DNA from: Gloeocapsopsis sp. IPPAS B-1203
GTDB lineage: Bacteria > Cyanobacteriota > Cyanobacteriia > Cyanobacteriales > Chroococcidiopsidaceae
Direction of reading: 5' to 3'
Assembly (NCBI RefSeq): GCF_002749975.1
Contig: NZ_PEIG01000015.1
Span: forward strand, 62,001 to 126,000
DNA: 64,000 nucleotides
How positions within the stretch are numbered: position 1 is the stretch's first letter; every line of letters begins with the position of its first letter. A program made the translations under genes and the position numbers. This document shows, piece after piece, positions 16,631 through 27,344 of the stretch. The notes under the pieces are model-generated. The model worked only from the letters and a program-made list of their open reading frames with translations. It was not told the origin of the DNA and ran no database searches.

Positions 16631-19117
16631 TCAAAACTCCCATGAAATCGTTCCCTGCACCGTAAACGGTTCCGCTGGAAAAACGTTCAAATCATCATAA
16701 GCCGATTCAAAATAAGCCACATTGAACAAATTCCGAAAGTTCAGTGCTGCCCTAAACTGTCCGCGATTATAGAAAATAGCTGCATCTGTACGAAAATAGC
16801 TTGGTAAGATAAACGAATTGTCTAAGTCGCCTTGGCGATCGCCCACAAAGAAAAACCCTACTCCCAAACCTAGTCCTTGCAATTCACCTTGTTGCAATTC
16901 GTAGCTTGTCCATAAATTAAAGCTATGTTCTGGCACATTATTCAAACGATTACCAACTTCAAATGTGTTGTCTTCTGTAATCCGCGCATCGGTATAAGCA
17001 TAGCCTGCAATCATGTTCCATCCAGGAAGAATTTCGCCTGCAACGTTCAATTCAATCCCACGACTATTTTGTTCGCCTGTTTGAATCGAAAACCCTGGAC
17101 TGCTTAGATCGTCAGTCGTGACATTGGATCGAGTCAGATCGTAAAGCGCAACCGTTGCAGAAATTCTATCGTTAATATCTGCTTTAACCCCAATCTCATA
17201 CTGCGTACCGCGTTCTGGCTGAAATTGCTCGCCATCAACAGATCTACCAATGCTTGGCGCAAATGAGCGACTATAGCTGGCATAGAGTGAAATCGGCTCA
17301 ATTGGCTGATAGACAATGCCCACACGCGGACTAAAGGCATTTCCAGATTGAAATTCTTCGGTATCGTTGAGGAAATCTCTGTTTGTCTGCTCAAAAGCAT
17401 CAAATCGTCCGCCCACCAATAACTTGAGATTTTCCGTTAATGTCACCTGATTTTGAACATAAATACCCAAAGAATCCGTCAAGCCAGCACTATCACTTTC
17501 TTCTAAGATTGCACCATTGGCTGATAATCCATAAACTGGATTGAACAGATCAAGCGGTGCTGCTTCTCGGTACTGCGCCTTATACAGATAGTTATCAAGT
17601 CGGCTTAGGTCAACTCCAAACAAAAGTTGATGCTGAATGGAACCTGTTGAGAAGTTCCCGACAATATTTGTCGTGAGTTCATAAGCTCTTGCTTTATAAT
17701 CCTGGTCTCCAGTGCCGCGCTGTATCGTGCGTTGATCGGGATCGAGTTCTCTATTAAAATATGTGCTTCTCCCTCGGTTATAAAAATGCCCATAGTAAAA
17801 GGCATTGCGCAATAACCAGTTTTCATTGACTCGATGCTCTAAGTTATACCCAACTCTAAAAACTTCTGGACCGTAGAAGGTGTTTTCTTCTCCACTGTTG
17901 CGGTTACGTGGTATCTCGCCGTTGACGTTCGGTAATACAGTGCCAATTGCCGGAAGCGCATTATCATCGTTTTGATTGACTTTGTTATATTCTGCATCGA
18001 GTGTCAGCGTTGTGTTTCTTCCCAGGTCAAAACTGAATGCAGACGATAAAAACGGATTCTCTCGATTTAAAAAATCAACAAAACTATCTGCATTCTCATA
18101 AGATGCGTTTAATCGATATCGGATTGTGCTTTCATCATTGAGTGGACCTGTTAAATCAATCGCGCCTCGGTAGAAGTTATAGCTACCGATTGTGGCTTCA
18201 ACCGAGTAAAAGGGTTCAGCAAGCGGCTGCTTAGTCACGATGTTAATTGTACCGCCAGGATTACCCCTACCAAACAGAACAGAAGCAGGACCTCTGAGAA
18301 CTTCGATTCGTTCGATGTTAGCGAAATTTCCTGATACACCACCCCCAAATGAATAATTAAATCCATTCCTGGTGAAATTACCCGTACTGTCGGCAGCTTC
18401 AAATCCTCGAATTGTAAATGTGGCAAATTGATTATAGTAACTTGGTGCGGTTTGAATCACCCCAGGGGCATTTCGCAGTGCTTCATTTAAGGTTGTCACT
18501 TGCTGTTCTTCTAGCACCTGCTGCGGAATTACCTGAATCGATTGAGGTATATCACGTAAAGGTGTATCGGTTCTGGTTCCCACACTGGCATCGGGGACAC
18601 GATAACCTTCCTCTTGTTCACCTGTCACTAAAATTTCAATTGCATCGTCTTCTGCTGTATCAGCCTCACCCAACGTCACCGCCAACACCAATCCTGGCGT
18701 AAGCGATCGCACTTCCACAGCAGGTGGCGCATCGGTTCCTGTAATCGCTACTTGCACTTGACTATCTGGCAAACTTGTCACGCGCACCAACGCAATGCCC
18801 TCAATTGGATCTATTTGCGAAAACTCTTCGACCGCCGCATTCGGAATCTCTGCAATTAGAGTGTTGCCGACGATTCGAGTTTCAGGGACTTCTAGAGCGC
18901 TTGCTGTTTCTAGCACCACTTGCAAGCCCGCCTCGGTCGTCTCTACCCGTACTCCAGTAATTTGCACCGGCGAGGCTTCGACAGTAGTTGCAGGTTGTTC
19001 TTCACTTAACTGTGGTACTTCCTGCGCCCTGGCTGGTATCTCTACATTGATTGCAGCACCCAACAAGCTTAGTGCCAATACGCATTGAACCGTTACCCAA
19101 ACCTGACTCATCGCCAT
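16631..19117 (-). CDS. TonB-dependent siderophore receptor with N-terminal AMIN-type domain
   Basis: ATG 19117 is preferred over GTG 19138 because a GAGGA ribosome site lies about 7 bases upstream; this gives 828 residues. Order of parts: signal peptide ending ARAQ; AMIN-like domain (SPVQITGVRVETTEAGLQVV); plug domain (TRTDTPLRDIPQSIQVIPQ, VLRGPASVLFGRGNPGGTIN); and a 22-strand barrel ending in the aromatic outer-membrane terminus TVQGTISWEF. It imports ferric siderophores across the outer membrane using TonB/ExbBD energy. The binding lipoprotein follows and a PchR-like AraC regulator precedes it by about 140 bases. All frames are intact, unlike its relative at 3.9-5.6 kb. Confidence 0.93.
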   Translation of the reverse strand: MAMSQVWVTVQCVLALSLLGAAINVEIPARAQEVPQLSEEQPATTVEASPVQITGVRVETTEAGLQVVLETASALEVPETRIVGNTLIAEIPNAAVEEFSQIDPIEGIALVRVTSLPDSQVQVAITGTDAPPAVEVRSLTPGLVLAVTLGEADTAEDDAIEILVTGEQEEGYRVPDASVGTRTDTPLRDIPQSIQVIPQQVLEEQQVTTLNEALRNAPGVIQTAPSYYNQFATFTIRGFEAADSTGNFTRNGFNYSFGGGVSGNFANIERIEVLRGPASVLFGRGNPGGTINIVTKQPLAEPFYSVEATIGSYNFYRGAIDLTGPLNDESTIRYRLNASYENADSFVDFLNRENPFLSSAFSFDLGRNTTLTLDAEYNKVNQNDDNALPAIGTVLPNVNGEIPRNRNSGEENTFYGPEVFRVGYNLEHRVNENWLLRNAFYYGHFYNRGRSTYFNRELDPDQRTIQRGTGDQDYKARAYELTTNIVGNFSTGSIQHQLLFGVDLSRLDNYLYKAQYREAAPLDLFNPVYGLSANGAILEESDSAGLTDSLGIYVQNQVTLTENLKLLVGGRFDAFEQTNRDFLNDTEEFQSGNAFSPRVGIVYQPIEPISLYASYSRSFAPSIGRSVDGEQFQPERGTQYEIGVKADINDRISATVALYDLTRSNVTTDDLSSPGFSIQTGEQNSRGIELNVAGEILPGWNMIAGYAYTDARITEDNTFEVGNRLNNVPEHSFNLWTSYELQQGELQGLGLGVGFFFVGDRQGDLDNSFILPSYFRTDAAIFYNRGQFRAALNFRNLFNVAYFESAYDDLNVFPAEPFTVQGTISWEF

Positions 19118-19261
19118 ATTCGTCCTCACCCAGTTCACTCGGCTCTCTCAATTGCAAAGAGTTCTTATTTATGTAGAACTGAGTGTAAGCAGAAGGCGAT
19201 CGCCAAATCTACTCCAAACCTACACCATCACCCCAAGATTCTATTTTCAAGATTTTTTGAT

Positions 19262-20269
19262 TCAGAAAGCAATTTTTCTACCACGGATGCAATCGCTGGG
19301 AGTGATCCCAAAGTGACGCTTAAACGCTGCGGCAAACTGAGCAGGGTTTGCATAGCCGACACGATTTGCCACTTCAGCTACTGTAGAGTAAGGTTCCCGT
19401 AACAAGCGTTCAGCCTGTTTCATCCGCTGCTGAGTGAGATAAGCAAAGGGCGTGAGTCCAAACAGCGAGCGAAACCCTTTATGCAGCGTACAATGACCAA
19501 CTCCTACTTGCTGCGCGAGTTCGATTTGTGAAGGGGGATGTTCTAGATGCGATCGCAAAATTTCTGCCGCATGATAAATTCGGGCGATCGTGCTGGGTTT
19601 GAGGGCTGATGCTGTCTGTTGCTGGTGCAACCTCCCCATAGCGGAAGTGTCCACAACGCCTTCTAGCTGAAGTGCCATCAACTCAAACACTTTACCCTGC
19701 AAATACACCCGCTTGGTTGTTCCCAAAAATGGACAGTCGATGATCTGCTGTACGACTAATCGCATTGCTTCGGTTGTTTTCGGCGAAAATACTTGTTGCC
19801 AATCGTCTCCTCGCACCAATGGTTTTAATTCGGCGGGGAGTTCTCCTGTCGGTGCTGCAAAAAATTGCCTCAACAAGTACGGCTGCATATGAATTCCGAC
19901 TCCAATATTGGGTTGCGATCGCGGCGTGAAGACCGTTAGGCGGCGTTGAATGCCACTACCGCCAATGTAGCTGCGCTTGGCATCGATTAACACATGATCG
20001 CTACTATCTTCCACTCCTGATAACTGCACTTTGAACTGCACTAAATGCTGATTTTCTATCTCTCGAACTGTTAGATCTTTATAGGTTTCATGAAAAATAC
20101 ACAGTTCTAAATCAGGATATAGCTCCATTACTTGAGCGTAGCCACTACCCAACTGCAACGGCACAGTATGAATCGTTTCTAGACCATCAATCGAGGTAGC
20201 GGGAGGACAATCTTGCTTAGCTTCCGTTAAGATTTCATCTACCTGCTGTGCAGTGAGGTCGAGGCTCAT
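19262..20269 (-). CDS. AraC-family (PchR-like) regulator of iron/siderophore genes
   Basis: The 335-residue protein has the typical PchR layout: a sensor domain (about residues 1-220) and a C-terminal AraC DNA-binding domain with two helix-turn-helix motifs (PPSQIELAQQVGVGHCTLHK, then STVAEVANRVGYANPAQFAA) and the FKRHFGITPSDCIRG signature. It starts at ATG 20269 with MSLDLTAQQVDEILTEAKQD. It lies directly upstream of the siderophore receptor on the same strand, so activation of that gene is the likely role. A Fur-box-like AT-rich sequence stands in front of it. Confidence 0.9.
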   Translation of the reverse strand: MSLDLTAQQVDEILTEAKQDCPPATSIDGLETIHTVPLQLGSGYAQVMELYPDLELCIFHETYKDLTVREIENQHLVQFKVQLSGVEDSSDHVLIDAKRSYIGGSGIQRRLTVFTPRSQPNIGVGIHMQPYLLRQFFAAPTGELPAELKPLVRGDDWQQVFSPKTTEAMRLVVQQIIDCPFLGTTKRVYLQGKVFELMALQLEGVVDTSAMGRLHQQQTASALKPSTIARIYHAAEILRSHLEHPPSQIELAQQVGVGHCTLHKGFRSLFGLTPFAYLTQQRMKQAERLLREPYSTVAEVANRVGYANPAQFAAAFKRHFGITPSDCIRGRKIAF

Positions 20270-20297
20270 CGGAGACGAGGAGATTACAGGATATTTT

Positions 20298-20318
20298 AAT
20301 GATAATTAATTCTAATAA
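20298..20318. promoter_or_regulatory. Possible Fur box upstream of the AraC regulator
   Basis: The run AATGATAATTAATTCTAATA is similar to the Fur consensus (GATAATGATAATCATTATC type) and lies 29 bases upstream of the regulator start. Iron control would fit the genes below it. AT-rich intergenic text makes chance similarity possible. Confidence 0.35.
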
Positions 20319-20442
20319 TCTCAGCTTGCTGATGAGAAGTCAACACTAATTTGTAATTTGTAATTAGAGAAATTTTAGATATGGGGAGTTAGCGATCTCT
20401 TCACTCGGCAGCTACAGTGTAAGCGTTTACACAGTCAATGTC

Positions 20443-20817
20443 CTAATCATTTTTACATTCTTGGTATGACTCAATTAGCTGTTGAATTTCTTCGGCAGTA
20501 ATAGTGGCTTGTTCAGATTTGGCATAAATTAGGTGGAGAATGACACTCGCAGGAGATTCGATTTGATAAATTAGACGATAACCACCACTTTTACCGGATT
20601 GAGCATCACTATTTCTAGCACGAACTTTATAGACAGTGTACTTTGTCCCTGAAACTTGTTCGCCGATGAAATTAGCCAGATGCAAATTGTCCAAGACAGG
20701 TTGAATATCTGTTTGGATTCGACGGTAGCGTTTGGCGAGTCCTTTAAGACGACGTTTGAACAGACTCGTGAATGTAAGTTGTACCAGAGATTCAAGAGAA
20801 TCAGACATCAATGCCAT
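20443..20817 (-). CDS. RelE/ParE-type toxin
   Basis: The 124-residue protein has the RelE/ParE fold outline: an N-terminal helix pair (TSLFKRRLKGLAKRYRRIQT), then strands with conserved Arg and Tyr (YTVYKVRARNSDAQSGKSGG, YRLIYQIE) and a C-terminal HLIYAKSEQATITAEEI. Toxins of this type cut mRNA on the ribosome or poison gyrase. The start overlaps the upstream antitoxin gene by 17 bases, so the two are co-translated. Both reading frames are intact. Confidence 0.8.
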   Translation of the reverse strand: MALMSDSLESLVQLTFTSLFKRRLKGLAKRYRRIQTDIQPVLDNLHLANFIGEQVSGTKYTVYKVRARNSDAQSGKSGGYRLIYQIESPASVILHLIYAKSEQATITAEEIQQLIESYQECKND

Positions 20818-21052
20818 GCCAAAGTTCAGAAATGGGGAAGGTTTCTCCAGCTTCGGCTTGACGGAATGACTCTTTTAAGTCAGCTAAAATTTGAGCTTTG
20901 GAGTCTGTCTGTGGGTCAAAGTCTGAATCAACATCCTCATCAAGTAAGGTGATTCGCACAAGAACTTTGACGTGCTTACTGAAGTTAAGCGGTTGCAGCA
21001 GCAGCAATTGTCCTTGCTCGTCGATTGTGCCGATTACCTCAATTTCTTGCAT
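20801..21052 (-). CDS. Antitoxin of the RelE-type module
   Basis: The 83-residue acidic protein begins with a short beta-rich segment (MQEIEVIGTIDEQGQLLLLQ) like other cyanobacterial antitoxins with an AbrB/Phd-like or beta-sandwich start. It ends in a flexible acidic helix region (KAQILADLKESFRQAEAGE) suited to binding the toxin. It lies immediately upstream of and overlaps the RelE-type toxin gene. The family name is not certain; the role comes from context. Confidence 0.75.
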   Translation of the reverse strand: MQEIEVIGTIDEQGQLLLLQPLNFSKHVKVLVRITLLDEDVDSDFDPQTDSKAQILADLKESFRQAEAGETFPISELWHGIDV

Positions 21053-21263
21053 TGTACCCGCTTAACAATACGCTGTCTGCATTGTAGCATCGACACAGAA
21101 GGCATTTTTCAGTTGAAAGCGTATCATAAATTTACTAAGACTTGCTATCAATAACCGCAATTCACCGATGAGAAGTCAAGAAGGTTTGGTAATGGGTCGG
21201 TGACAGGGAATGGAGAAATAAATAGTCTTTCCGATTACCAGTTACCAATGACCAATTCCCAAT

Positions 21264-24200
21264 TCATGTCAGTACAGGTTCGGGCAGTGCGCCTTGCATT
21301 TTACTTAAATAGTCAATCAGGTTTTCGAGTTGTTGATGAGCGCTGAGGACACCTAAACCGCGTACAGTAACTTTACCAGGGGAATAGACAAAACGCGATC
21401 GCAAGTGTTCGGGTAAGTTGGCTGCAAGTAGATTCCACGCGGGTTCTTCCATTGGAGTTTCTAAAATTATGTGTTGCTTTCCTTCAGGTTTAATGCGGCT
21501 GAATCCCAAAGATTTAGCAACTTGTTTGAGTTCCATCACCCGCAACAGTTGATTGGCACCACTCGGAATCGTACCGTAGCGATCGCTCCACTCTGCTGCT
21601 ATTTGTGTTAATTCTTCTTTCGTTTTTGCCGCAGCGACGGCGCGATAGGCACTCATTTTTTGATCCATATCGAGAATATAGTCGGTGGGAATAAATGCGG
21701 TGAGGTTGAGGTCGATTTGCGTATCATCAACACTGGGAATTTCTTGTCCGCGAATCTCGCGAATTGCTTCTTCGAGCATTTCCATGTATAAATCAAAACC
21801 AATTGCATCCATTTGACCCGATTGCTCTGCACCGAGTAAATTACCCACACCGCGAATTTCCATATCGCGCATCGCCAGTTGATAACCTGAACCGAGTTGC
21901 GTAAATTCTTGAATTGCGCGTAAACGTTGCCGTGCTGCATCCGATAAGGCGCGTTGCTTCGGGTAAAATAACCAGGCATGGGCTTGTATCCCCGCACGAC
22001 CGACACGACCGCGTAGCTGGTAAAGTTGCGACAATCCAAAACGGTGTGCATCTTCAATTAAAATTGTGTTGACTCTGGGAATATCTAATCCCGATTCAAT
22101 AATTGTGGTACAAACTAAAATATCTGCTTCGCCGTTGCTAAACGTGAGCATCGTTGATTCAAGTTCGCCTTCATCCATTTGCCCGTGAGCGATCGCAATT
22201 CTGCCTCCTGGAATCATTTCCCGTAATTTTGTCGCCGTTTCTTCGATACCATCCACACGCGGAACAACATAAAACACCTGTCCGCCGCGATCGAGTTCTT
22301 GGCGAATTGCACTGCGTACCGAGTCTGAATCATACGGTGCTAAATGCGTTTTAATTGGACGACGCGTTGGGGGTGGTGTTGTAATCAAACTCATCTCGCG
22401 AATTCCTGACAGCGACATATATAAAGTGCGTGGAATCGGAGTTGCACTCAGCGTTAAAACGTCAACTTGCGTTTTGAGTGACTTAATTTTCTCTTTTTGA
22501 TTGACGCCAAAGCGCTGTTCTTCGTCTACTACTAATAAACCTAAATCGCGGAAGTTTACACCTTTACCGAGTAGCTGATGCGTACCCACAACAACATCTA
22601 ATTCTCCTGTAGTGAGGCGGCGTTGAATATCGCGGCGTTCTTCAGCAGTGCGGAAGCGATTGAGTAAACCCACTTGAATTGGGTAGGGGGCAAAACGTTC
22701 TTTGAGCGTGTGGTAATGCTGCTGTGTGAGAATCGTCGTCGGTGCAAGTAGGGCGACTTGTTTACCCGCAGTGACAGCTTTAAAAATGGCGCGGATCGCC
22801 ACTTCAGTTTTCCCAAAACCGACATCACCACAAACCAAACGATCCATCGGGCGATCGCTTTGCATATCGCGTTTAACGTCTTGTACCGCTTTTAGCTGAT
22901 CTGTTGTCGGTTGGTACGGAAACGAATCTTCAAGTTCTTCTTGCCAAGGTTGATCGGGGGGATATGCTAAGCCTTGTTGTTGCGATCGCGCGGCGTATAA
23001 TTTCAGCAAGTCAACAGCAAGTTTCTTAATTGCCTTGCGAACGCGATTTTTAGTATTCGCCCACGCTTTCCCCGTCATTTTGTTTAATTGTGGGGGTGAC
23101 TCAGTTGTACTGCGAAATCGCGATAACGATCCGAGTTGATCGGCGGCGACGCGCAATAAACCATCAGCATATTGAATAACAATATATTCGCGGGTTTCTT
23201 TATTGAGAGTTAAGCTTTCGAGTTTGAGAAACTTTCCAACACCATGATTGCGATGGACAACATAATCGCCAGGGCGTAGCTTATTTAAATCAACTTGCTT
23301 CGATGTAGCTTGACGGCGCTTGCGAACATAACTTGGTGTTGCTAAAGTATGCTGACCGAAAAACTCGCGATCTGTCACGAGTGCGAGTCGGAACGTTGGT
23401 AAAATAAAGCCTTCGAGTTCGGCTAAACCCGAATACTTCAAAGCGACCGGCGTGTGCGATATTTGCAGCTTATCAATTGCTTGAAAGTCGCGCGGATTGG
23501 GAATAAACTGTGCAGGACAATCGTGTTCTTGTAATAGCGAAACAGATCTAGAAGGCTGCGCTGAAACTAACCATACCGAAAAACCGCGATCGCGTTCAGT
23601 GCGAATTGTCTCAGCAATCTTGGCAAATTGATGCGGTGTTACGGGTACAGGACGACTAGCGAGATTGATGGCTGTAGGTGCGGAATTTTCTTCTACGACA
23701 AGTTCTGAGAGATGGAGTTGGCGAAAGTTGCTGGCGGTTGCTAGGGATTCCTCAAAAGCACGATGAATGCGCGGTAAATGACTGAGTGCAGCGTGCTGTT
23801 CCTCTGCGTTTTCTACCCAACGATCGCTATGCGCTTGACTTTGTTCAATTTCGTCAATGGCAATGAGTGTATTTTCAGGCAAATAATCAAGTAAAGATGC
23901 AGGTTTATCAAAGGCTAAACCTAAGAAGCGACGGCTACCTTCTAAAGTGTGATTTGTCTCAAATTGTTCTTGTTCTTCTGGTGATAAGTAGGTATTGACT
24001 TGTTGCTTCTTGTCAGCTAAGGCGGAAATGATAATCGGTGCAAAAGTTGTCGGAGTGAGTACCAGTGAATCGATTTTATCTAAAGCACTGCCATTAGAAC
24101 TACGCGATCGCTGTGTAGCTGGGTCAAATTCGCGAATTTGTTCAATTTCATCCCCGAACCACTCTAAACGCACGGGTAACTCGGAAGCCACCGGAAACAC

Positions 24201-24782
24201 ATCGACAATATCTCCGCGCCGACTCCATTGTCCTTCAGTTTCTACGAGCGGTACTCGTTCGTAGCCTAACTGTGCTAGTTTGTCACCAAAATCATCTAGA
24301 TCTAACTCCATCCCCTGCGTCACGCTCAAACAATACGGCTGAAACGCTTCCAAGGGTGGTAAATGTGGTTGCAACGCCGCCTGAGTCGCGACAATTGCCA
24401 TTGGTGATTGTTCTTGCCCATTACCTGTTACCGATGACCCATTACCTCTAATTAAATCTGCTAAAACTTGCATTTGTCCCCACGTCATTTCCGTTTCAGG
24501 GTCAAATGGTTCGTAGGGAGAAGCTTCAGAAGTCGGATAAAAATGTGTTGTTTGCCAGCCCATTGCTTCAAGCTGTGCTGTCCAGCGTCCGGCGTCTTCG
24601 AGGGTGGAACACACAACCAAAAGATGCGATTGCGCCTCTTGTGCCAAAGCTGAAGCCACCAATCCTTTAGGAAGGCGAGGAATGCCGTTTAAACGACAGA
24701 CGCGCTGTCGCTCAAGTTTAGCTAAAATTTCTGTTGTGAGCGGCGATCGCCCCAAAGCACGAACAATGGAAAAAAATGCCAT
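21264..24782 (-). CDS. mfd: Transcription-repair coupling factor
   Basis: The 1172-residue protein is a full-length Mfd, which removes stalled RNA polymerase and recruits UvrA to DNA damage. The UvrB-like N-terminal modules lie at about 1-350. The CarD-like RNA-polymerase-interacting domain is around [20 protein letters not shown]. The RecG-like translocase has Walker [15 protein letters not shown], the DEEQRFG box and the [12 protein letters not shown] motif. The TRCF C-terminal domain follows. ATG 24782 starts [20 protein letters not shown] 55-base piece of its 3' region is duplicated at 14612-14666. No defect is visible in 3.5 kb. Confidence 0.97.
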   Translation of the reverse strand: MAFFSIVRALGRSPLTTEILAKLERQRVCRLNGIPRLPKGLVASALAQEAQSHLLVVCSTLEDAGRWTAQLEAMGWQTTHFYPTSEASPYEPFDPETEMTWGQMQVLADLIRGNGSSVTGNGQEQSPMAIVATQAALQPHLPPLEAFQPYCLSVTQGMELDLDDFGDKLAQLGYERVPLVETEGQWSRRGDIVDVFPVASELPVRLEWFGDEIEQIREFDPATQRSRSSNGSALDKIDSLVLTPTTFAPIIISALADKKQQVNTYLSPEEQEQFETNHTLEGSRRFLGLAFDKPASLLDYLPENTLIAIDEIEQSQAHSDRWVENAEEQHAALSHLPRIHRAFEESLATASNFRQLHLSELVVEENSAPTAINLASRPVPVTPHQFAKIAETIRTERDRGFSVWLVSAQPSRSVSLLQEHDCPAQFIPNPRDFQAIDKLQISHTPVALKYSGLAELEGFILPTFRLALVTDREFFGQHTLATPSYVRKRRQATSKQVDLNKLRPGDYVVHRNHGVGKFLKLESLTLNKETREYIVIQYADGLLRVAADQLGSLSRFRSTTESPPQLNKMTGKAWANTKNRVRKAIKKLAVDLLKLYAARSQQQGLAYPPDQPWQEELEDSFPYQPTTDQLKAVQDVKRDMQSDRPMDRLVCGDVGFGKTEVAIRAIFKAVTAGKQVALLAPTTILTQQHYHTLKERFAPYPIQVGLLNRFRTAEERRDIQRRLTTGELDVVVGTHQLLGKGVNFRDLGLLVVDEEQRFGVNQKEKIKSLKTQVDVLTLSATPIPRTLYMSLSGIREMSLITTPPPTRRPIKTHLAPYDSDSVRSAIRQELDRGGQVFYVVPRVDGIEETATKLREMIPGGRIAIAHGQMDEGELESTMLTFSNGEADILVCTTIIESGLDIPRVNTILIEDAHRFGLSQLYQLRGRVGRAGIQAHAWLFYPKQRALSDAARQRLRAIQEFTQLGSGYQLAMRDMEIRGVGNLLGAEQSGQMDAIGFDLYMEMLEEAIREIRGQEIPSVDDTQIDLNLTAFIPTDYILDMDQKMSAYRAVAAAKTKEELTQIAAEWSDRYGTIPSGANQLLRVMELKQVAKSLGFSRIKPEGKQHIILETPMEEPAWNLLAANLPEHLRSRFVYSPGKVTVRGLGVLSAHQQLENLIDYLSKMQGALPEPVLT

Positions 24783-25325
24783 AGCTTCCGCTGTCTTATT
24801 GATGTCTTCTGCTTAACACAATGCGCTGAACATACGTTCTTTGACTATTTTAGAGTCCCTGACGCGATGGTATTTTATGAGCAAGGGTTGGATTTCCCTA
24901 CTCTATACTGTTTTGTTTTCGATGTTGCTACGGCTAAGCAGAGGAGCCGCTTTTTTCGTGCGGGGATTTCCCCATTGAGGAGCGGATTCGTTGCGGAGGT
25001 TCCCGCGCCCTGTAGAACTCCGCGTGAGCCACTGCGCCCTTGGGGGTGTCCCCCGTTGTAGCAAGTGGCGTCAAACTGGCTTGAGCAGGGGGGCTTCAGG
25101 TGCAGAGGAGATTTAAGATTTAATAGCTATGATCAATTGCAATCATTTTTAAAATTGGTATAACAAGACCAATCTTGAGTCAACTCAGAATGTTGATCAG
25201 TTTTCTCTTCCCACGACTTGACAACTCAGACATAATAATGACATTTATGATTCACTCGCTCCGGACTTCGTCCCGCTGCGCTAACGTCCCTCGCTCCTCG
25301 CTCCTAGCTCCTCTAAGTTTCCTCC
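24783..25325. other. 543-base intergenic region rich in small dispersed repeats
   Basis: No gene supported. GC-rich palindromic text at about 24920-25075 (CGGCTAAGCAGAGGAGCCG, GGGGATTTCCCC, GGGGGTGTCCCCC) and 25255-25316 (alternating CGCTCC and CTCGCTCCT blocks) has the look of cyanobacterial small dispersed repeats. A 64-codon ORF over the first cluster is an artefact of this text. The middle part is ordinary AT-rich spacer. Confidence 0.55.
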
Positions 25326-26618
25326 ATGAACTTTGAAATTCTGATCATTTTTCTGCTGATCGTCGCTAATGGCATATTTGCTATGTCAGAAATAGCGGTC
25401 GTTTCCTCACGTAAAGCACGGTTGCAACAATTGGCAAATGAAGGTAATGCTAAAGCACGAGCGGCATTAAAACTTGCCGAATCGCCGAATAACTTTTTAT
25501 CAACAGTGCAGGTGGGAATTACACTGATTGGGGTTCTTACAGGTGCTTTTGGCGGGGCGACGATCGCCACAAATCTCGCAAATTATCTCCAGCAAATTCC
25601 TGGGCTTGCGCCGTATAGTCAAGCGATCGCATTAGCTATTGTCGTCTTAACTATTACGTATCTTTCCCTAATTATCGGCGAACTTGTGCCGAAGCGCCTA
25701 GCATTACATAGCCCTGAACGAATTGCTGCCAATATTGCAATGCCCATGCGTACGATCGCGGCGATGGTTTCTCCGGCTGTTTATTTTTTGAGTGCTTCGA
25801 CTGATTTTGTTTTACGTATTTTAGGAATTGGTCCTTCAACTGAACCGCTGGTAACTGAAGAAGAAATTAAAGTTTTAATCGAACAAGGTACTGAGGCGGG
25901 AACCTTTGAAGTTGCTGAACAAGATATGGTTGAGCGTGTCTTTCGGCTGGGCGATCGCCCTGTAAGTGCATTGATGACACCTCGTCCTGAGATTGTCTGG
26001 CTTGATTTGGAAGACTCTCTTGAAGCAAATCGTCATAGAATTATCGATGGCGGTCACTCGCGCTTTCCTGTATGTCAAGGAGGGCTAGATAACGTTCTGG
26101 GAATTGTGCCTGTCAGTGACTTACTTGCCCGTTGCTTGTCAAACCAACCCTTAGATTTAACCGTTTCGCTGCGTCAGCCCGTGTTTGTGCCAGAAAGTAC
26201 TCGTGGGTTGAAAGTTTTGGAAATGTTTAAGCAAACTGGGACGCATATTGCCCTTGTTGTTGATGAATACGGAGTGATTCAAGGATTAGTCACACTCAAT
26301 GACATTCTGATTGAAATTGTTGGTGATGTTCCTTCCGACGACAATCAAGAAGAACCCCAAGCCGTACAACGCGAAGATGGTTCTTGGCTGCTGGATGGTA
26401 TGTTATCAATCGATGAATTCTTTGAACTTTTTGCAATTAAAGAAATCCCTGCAGAACATCGCGGTAGTTATCAAACTTTAGGTGGTTTTGTGATTACCCA
26501 TCTTGGGCGCATTCCCACAGCTTCTGACTACTTTGAATGGCAAGGGATGCGAATTGAAGTTGTTGATATGGATGGTAATCGCGTTGATAAAGTGCTAGCT
26601 GCACCTATGAAAACTTAG
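25326..26618 (+). CDS. CNNM/CorC (HlyC) family membrane protein with CBS domains
   Basis: The 430-residue protein has three parts in the usual order. A DUF21/CNNM membrane domain (about 1-195) includes the acidic SEIAVVSSRKARLQQLA segment and several hydrophobic helices. A pair of CBS domains follows (about 200-330: LMTPRPEIVWLDLED, VVDEYGVIQGLVTLNDIL). The C-terminal CorC_HlyC domain (about 345-425) contains WLLDGMLSIDEFFELF. The family moves divalent cations such as Mg2+ or Co2+, or regulates such transport; older hemolysin labels are historical. The frame is intact and the gene stands alone. Confidence 0.9.
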   Translation: MNFEILIIFLLIVANGIFAMSEIAVVSSRKARLQQLANEGNAKARAALKLAESPNNFLSTVQVGITLIGVLTGAFGGATIATNLANYLQQIPGLAPYSQAIALAIVVLTITYLSLIIGELVPKRLALHSPERIAANIAMPMRTIAAMVSPAVYFLSASTDFVLRILGIGPSTEPLVTEEEIKVLIEQGTEAGTFEVAEQDMVERVFRLGDRPVSALMTPRPEIVWLDLEDSLEANRHRIIDGGHSRFPVCQGGLDNVLGIVPVSDLLARCLSNQPLDLTVSLRQPVFVPESTRGLKVLEMFKQTGTHIALVVDEYGVIQGLVTLNDILIEIVGDVPSDDNQEEPQAVQREDGSWLLDGMLSIDEFFELFAIKEIPAEHRGSYQTLGGFVITHLGRIPTASDYFEWQGMRIEVVDMDGNRVDKVLAAPMKT

Positions 26619-26650
26619 CAGCAACCTGAATAAATAGTAAAAGGTTTTTA

Positions 26651-27295
26651 TTAACTATCGCCCGCAACTCTCACCCACTGGCGAAAAGCTTTCATTGTGG
26701 TATTTCTCCCCGCAGTTCTACTTTGCTCTAAATATTGAGGAATTGCCTCAACTAGAGGTATGTTTGGAAAATTCATGCTGTTTGGTGAGACAATATATTT
26801 ACCAGCTTGGAGTAAATTAATTTGTAATTTGCCTTGCTCAAAGCGCCACAGTTCAGGAACCCCAAGTGCTTGATAAATATTTGGATGCGTCCGAGAAGTA
26901 ATATCAATTTCTAATGCTAAATCAGGTGGAGGATCGACAGTTAAATCAAGGCGTTTCTTACCGCGAATTGCTAGCTCATTTTGAATATAAAAACATTGAT
27001 CTGGTTCAATACCTTTAAGCATTGCTTGATTTTTGTAAGTTGTTGAGCCAAGCGTTAAGAATTCAATATCTAATTCTTCTAATAGAGCTTTGACTAAATC
27101 GCCAATAATTTCTTTGGCTGCCTCGTGTTCTGGTAGGGGCGTCATAATCTCCAAAGTCCCATTATCATAAGCAACTCGTGCTGAGCGATGTTCTCCTAAC
27201 TCATCTAAAATCAGCTCAAACTCTTGCCAACTGACTTCATGAAATAACACGTGCTGTCCTGGCGGAACGCTTAGTTTTTTTAGTTCTAATAACAT
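26651..27295 (-). CDS. Uma2-family (DUF820) putative endonuclease
   Basis: The 214-residue protein has the Uma2 PD-(D/E)xK outline: SWQEFELILDELGEHRSARV early, a Glu-bearing VAYDNGTLEIMTPLPEHE, then PPPDLALEIDITSRT with the catalytic Asp and Glu. The C-terminal part is LGVPELWRFEQGKLQI. Uma2 proteins are greatly expanded in cyanobacteria; some are linked to transposon-like spread, but cellular roles are unproven. It lies convergent to the CorC gene. Two more Uma2 genes occur in this window. Confidence 0.85.
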   Translation of the reverse strand: MLLELKKLSVPPGQHVLFHEVSWQEFELILDELGEHRSARVAYDNGTLEIMTPLPEHEAAKEIIGDLVKALLEELDIEFLTLGSTTYKNQAMLKGIEPDQCFYIQNELAIRGKKRLDLTVDPPPDLALEIDITSRTHPNIYQALGVPELWRFEQGKLQINLLQAGKYIVSPNSMNFPNIPLVEAIPQYLEQSRTAGRNTTMKAFRQWVRVAGDS

Positions 27296-27344
27296 TTTTC
27301 TATCCTTTTATAAAAACTAGCTTTTACCCACTATTAAATAAAAT

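Noticed and set aside
18795-19088. Plus-strand ORF of 97 codons opposite the TonB receptor
   Set aside because: Shadow frame of a clearly coding minus-strand gene.
21653-22057. Minus-strand ORF of 134 codons inside mfd
   Set aside because: Alternate frame of the intact mfd gene, without ribosome site or motif.
24867-25061. Plus-strand ORF of 64 codons upstream of the CorC gene
   Set aside because: It is made mostly of small dispersed repeat text and has no family signature.
24925-25075. Possible CRISPR or tandem array because of repeated GC-rich blocks
   Set aside because: The blocks are palindromic small dispersed repeats of unequal spacing; no regular repeat-spacer pattern exists here or elsewhere in the window.
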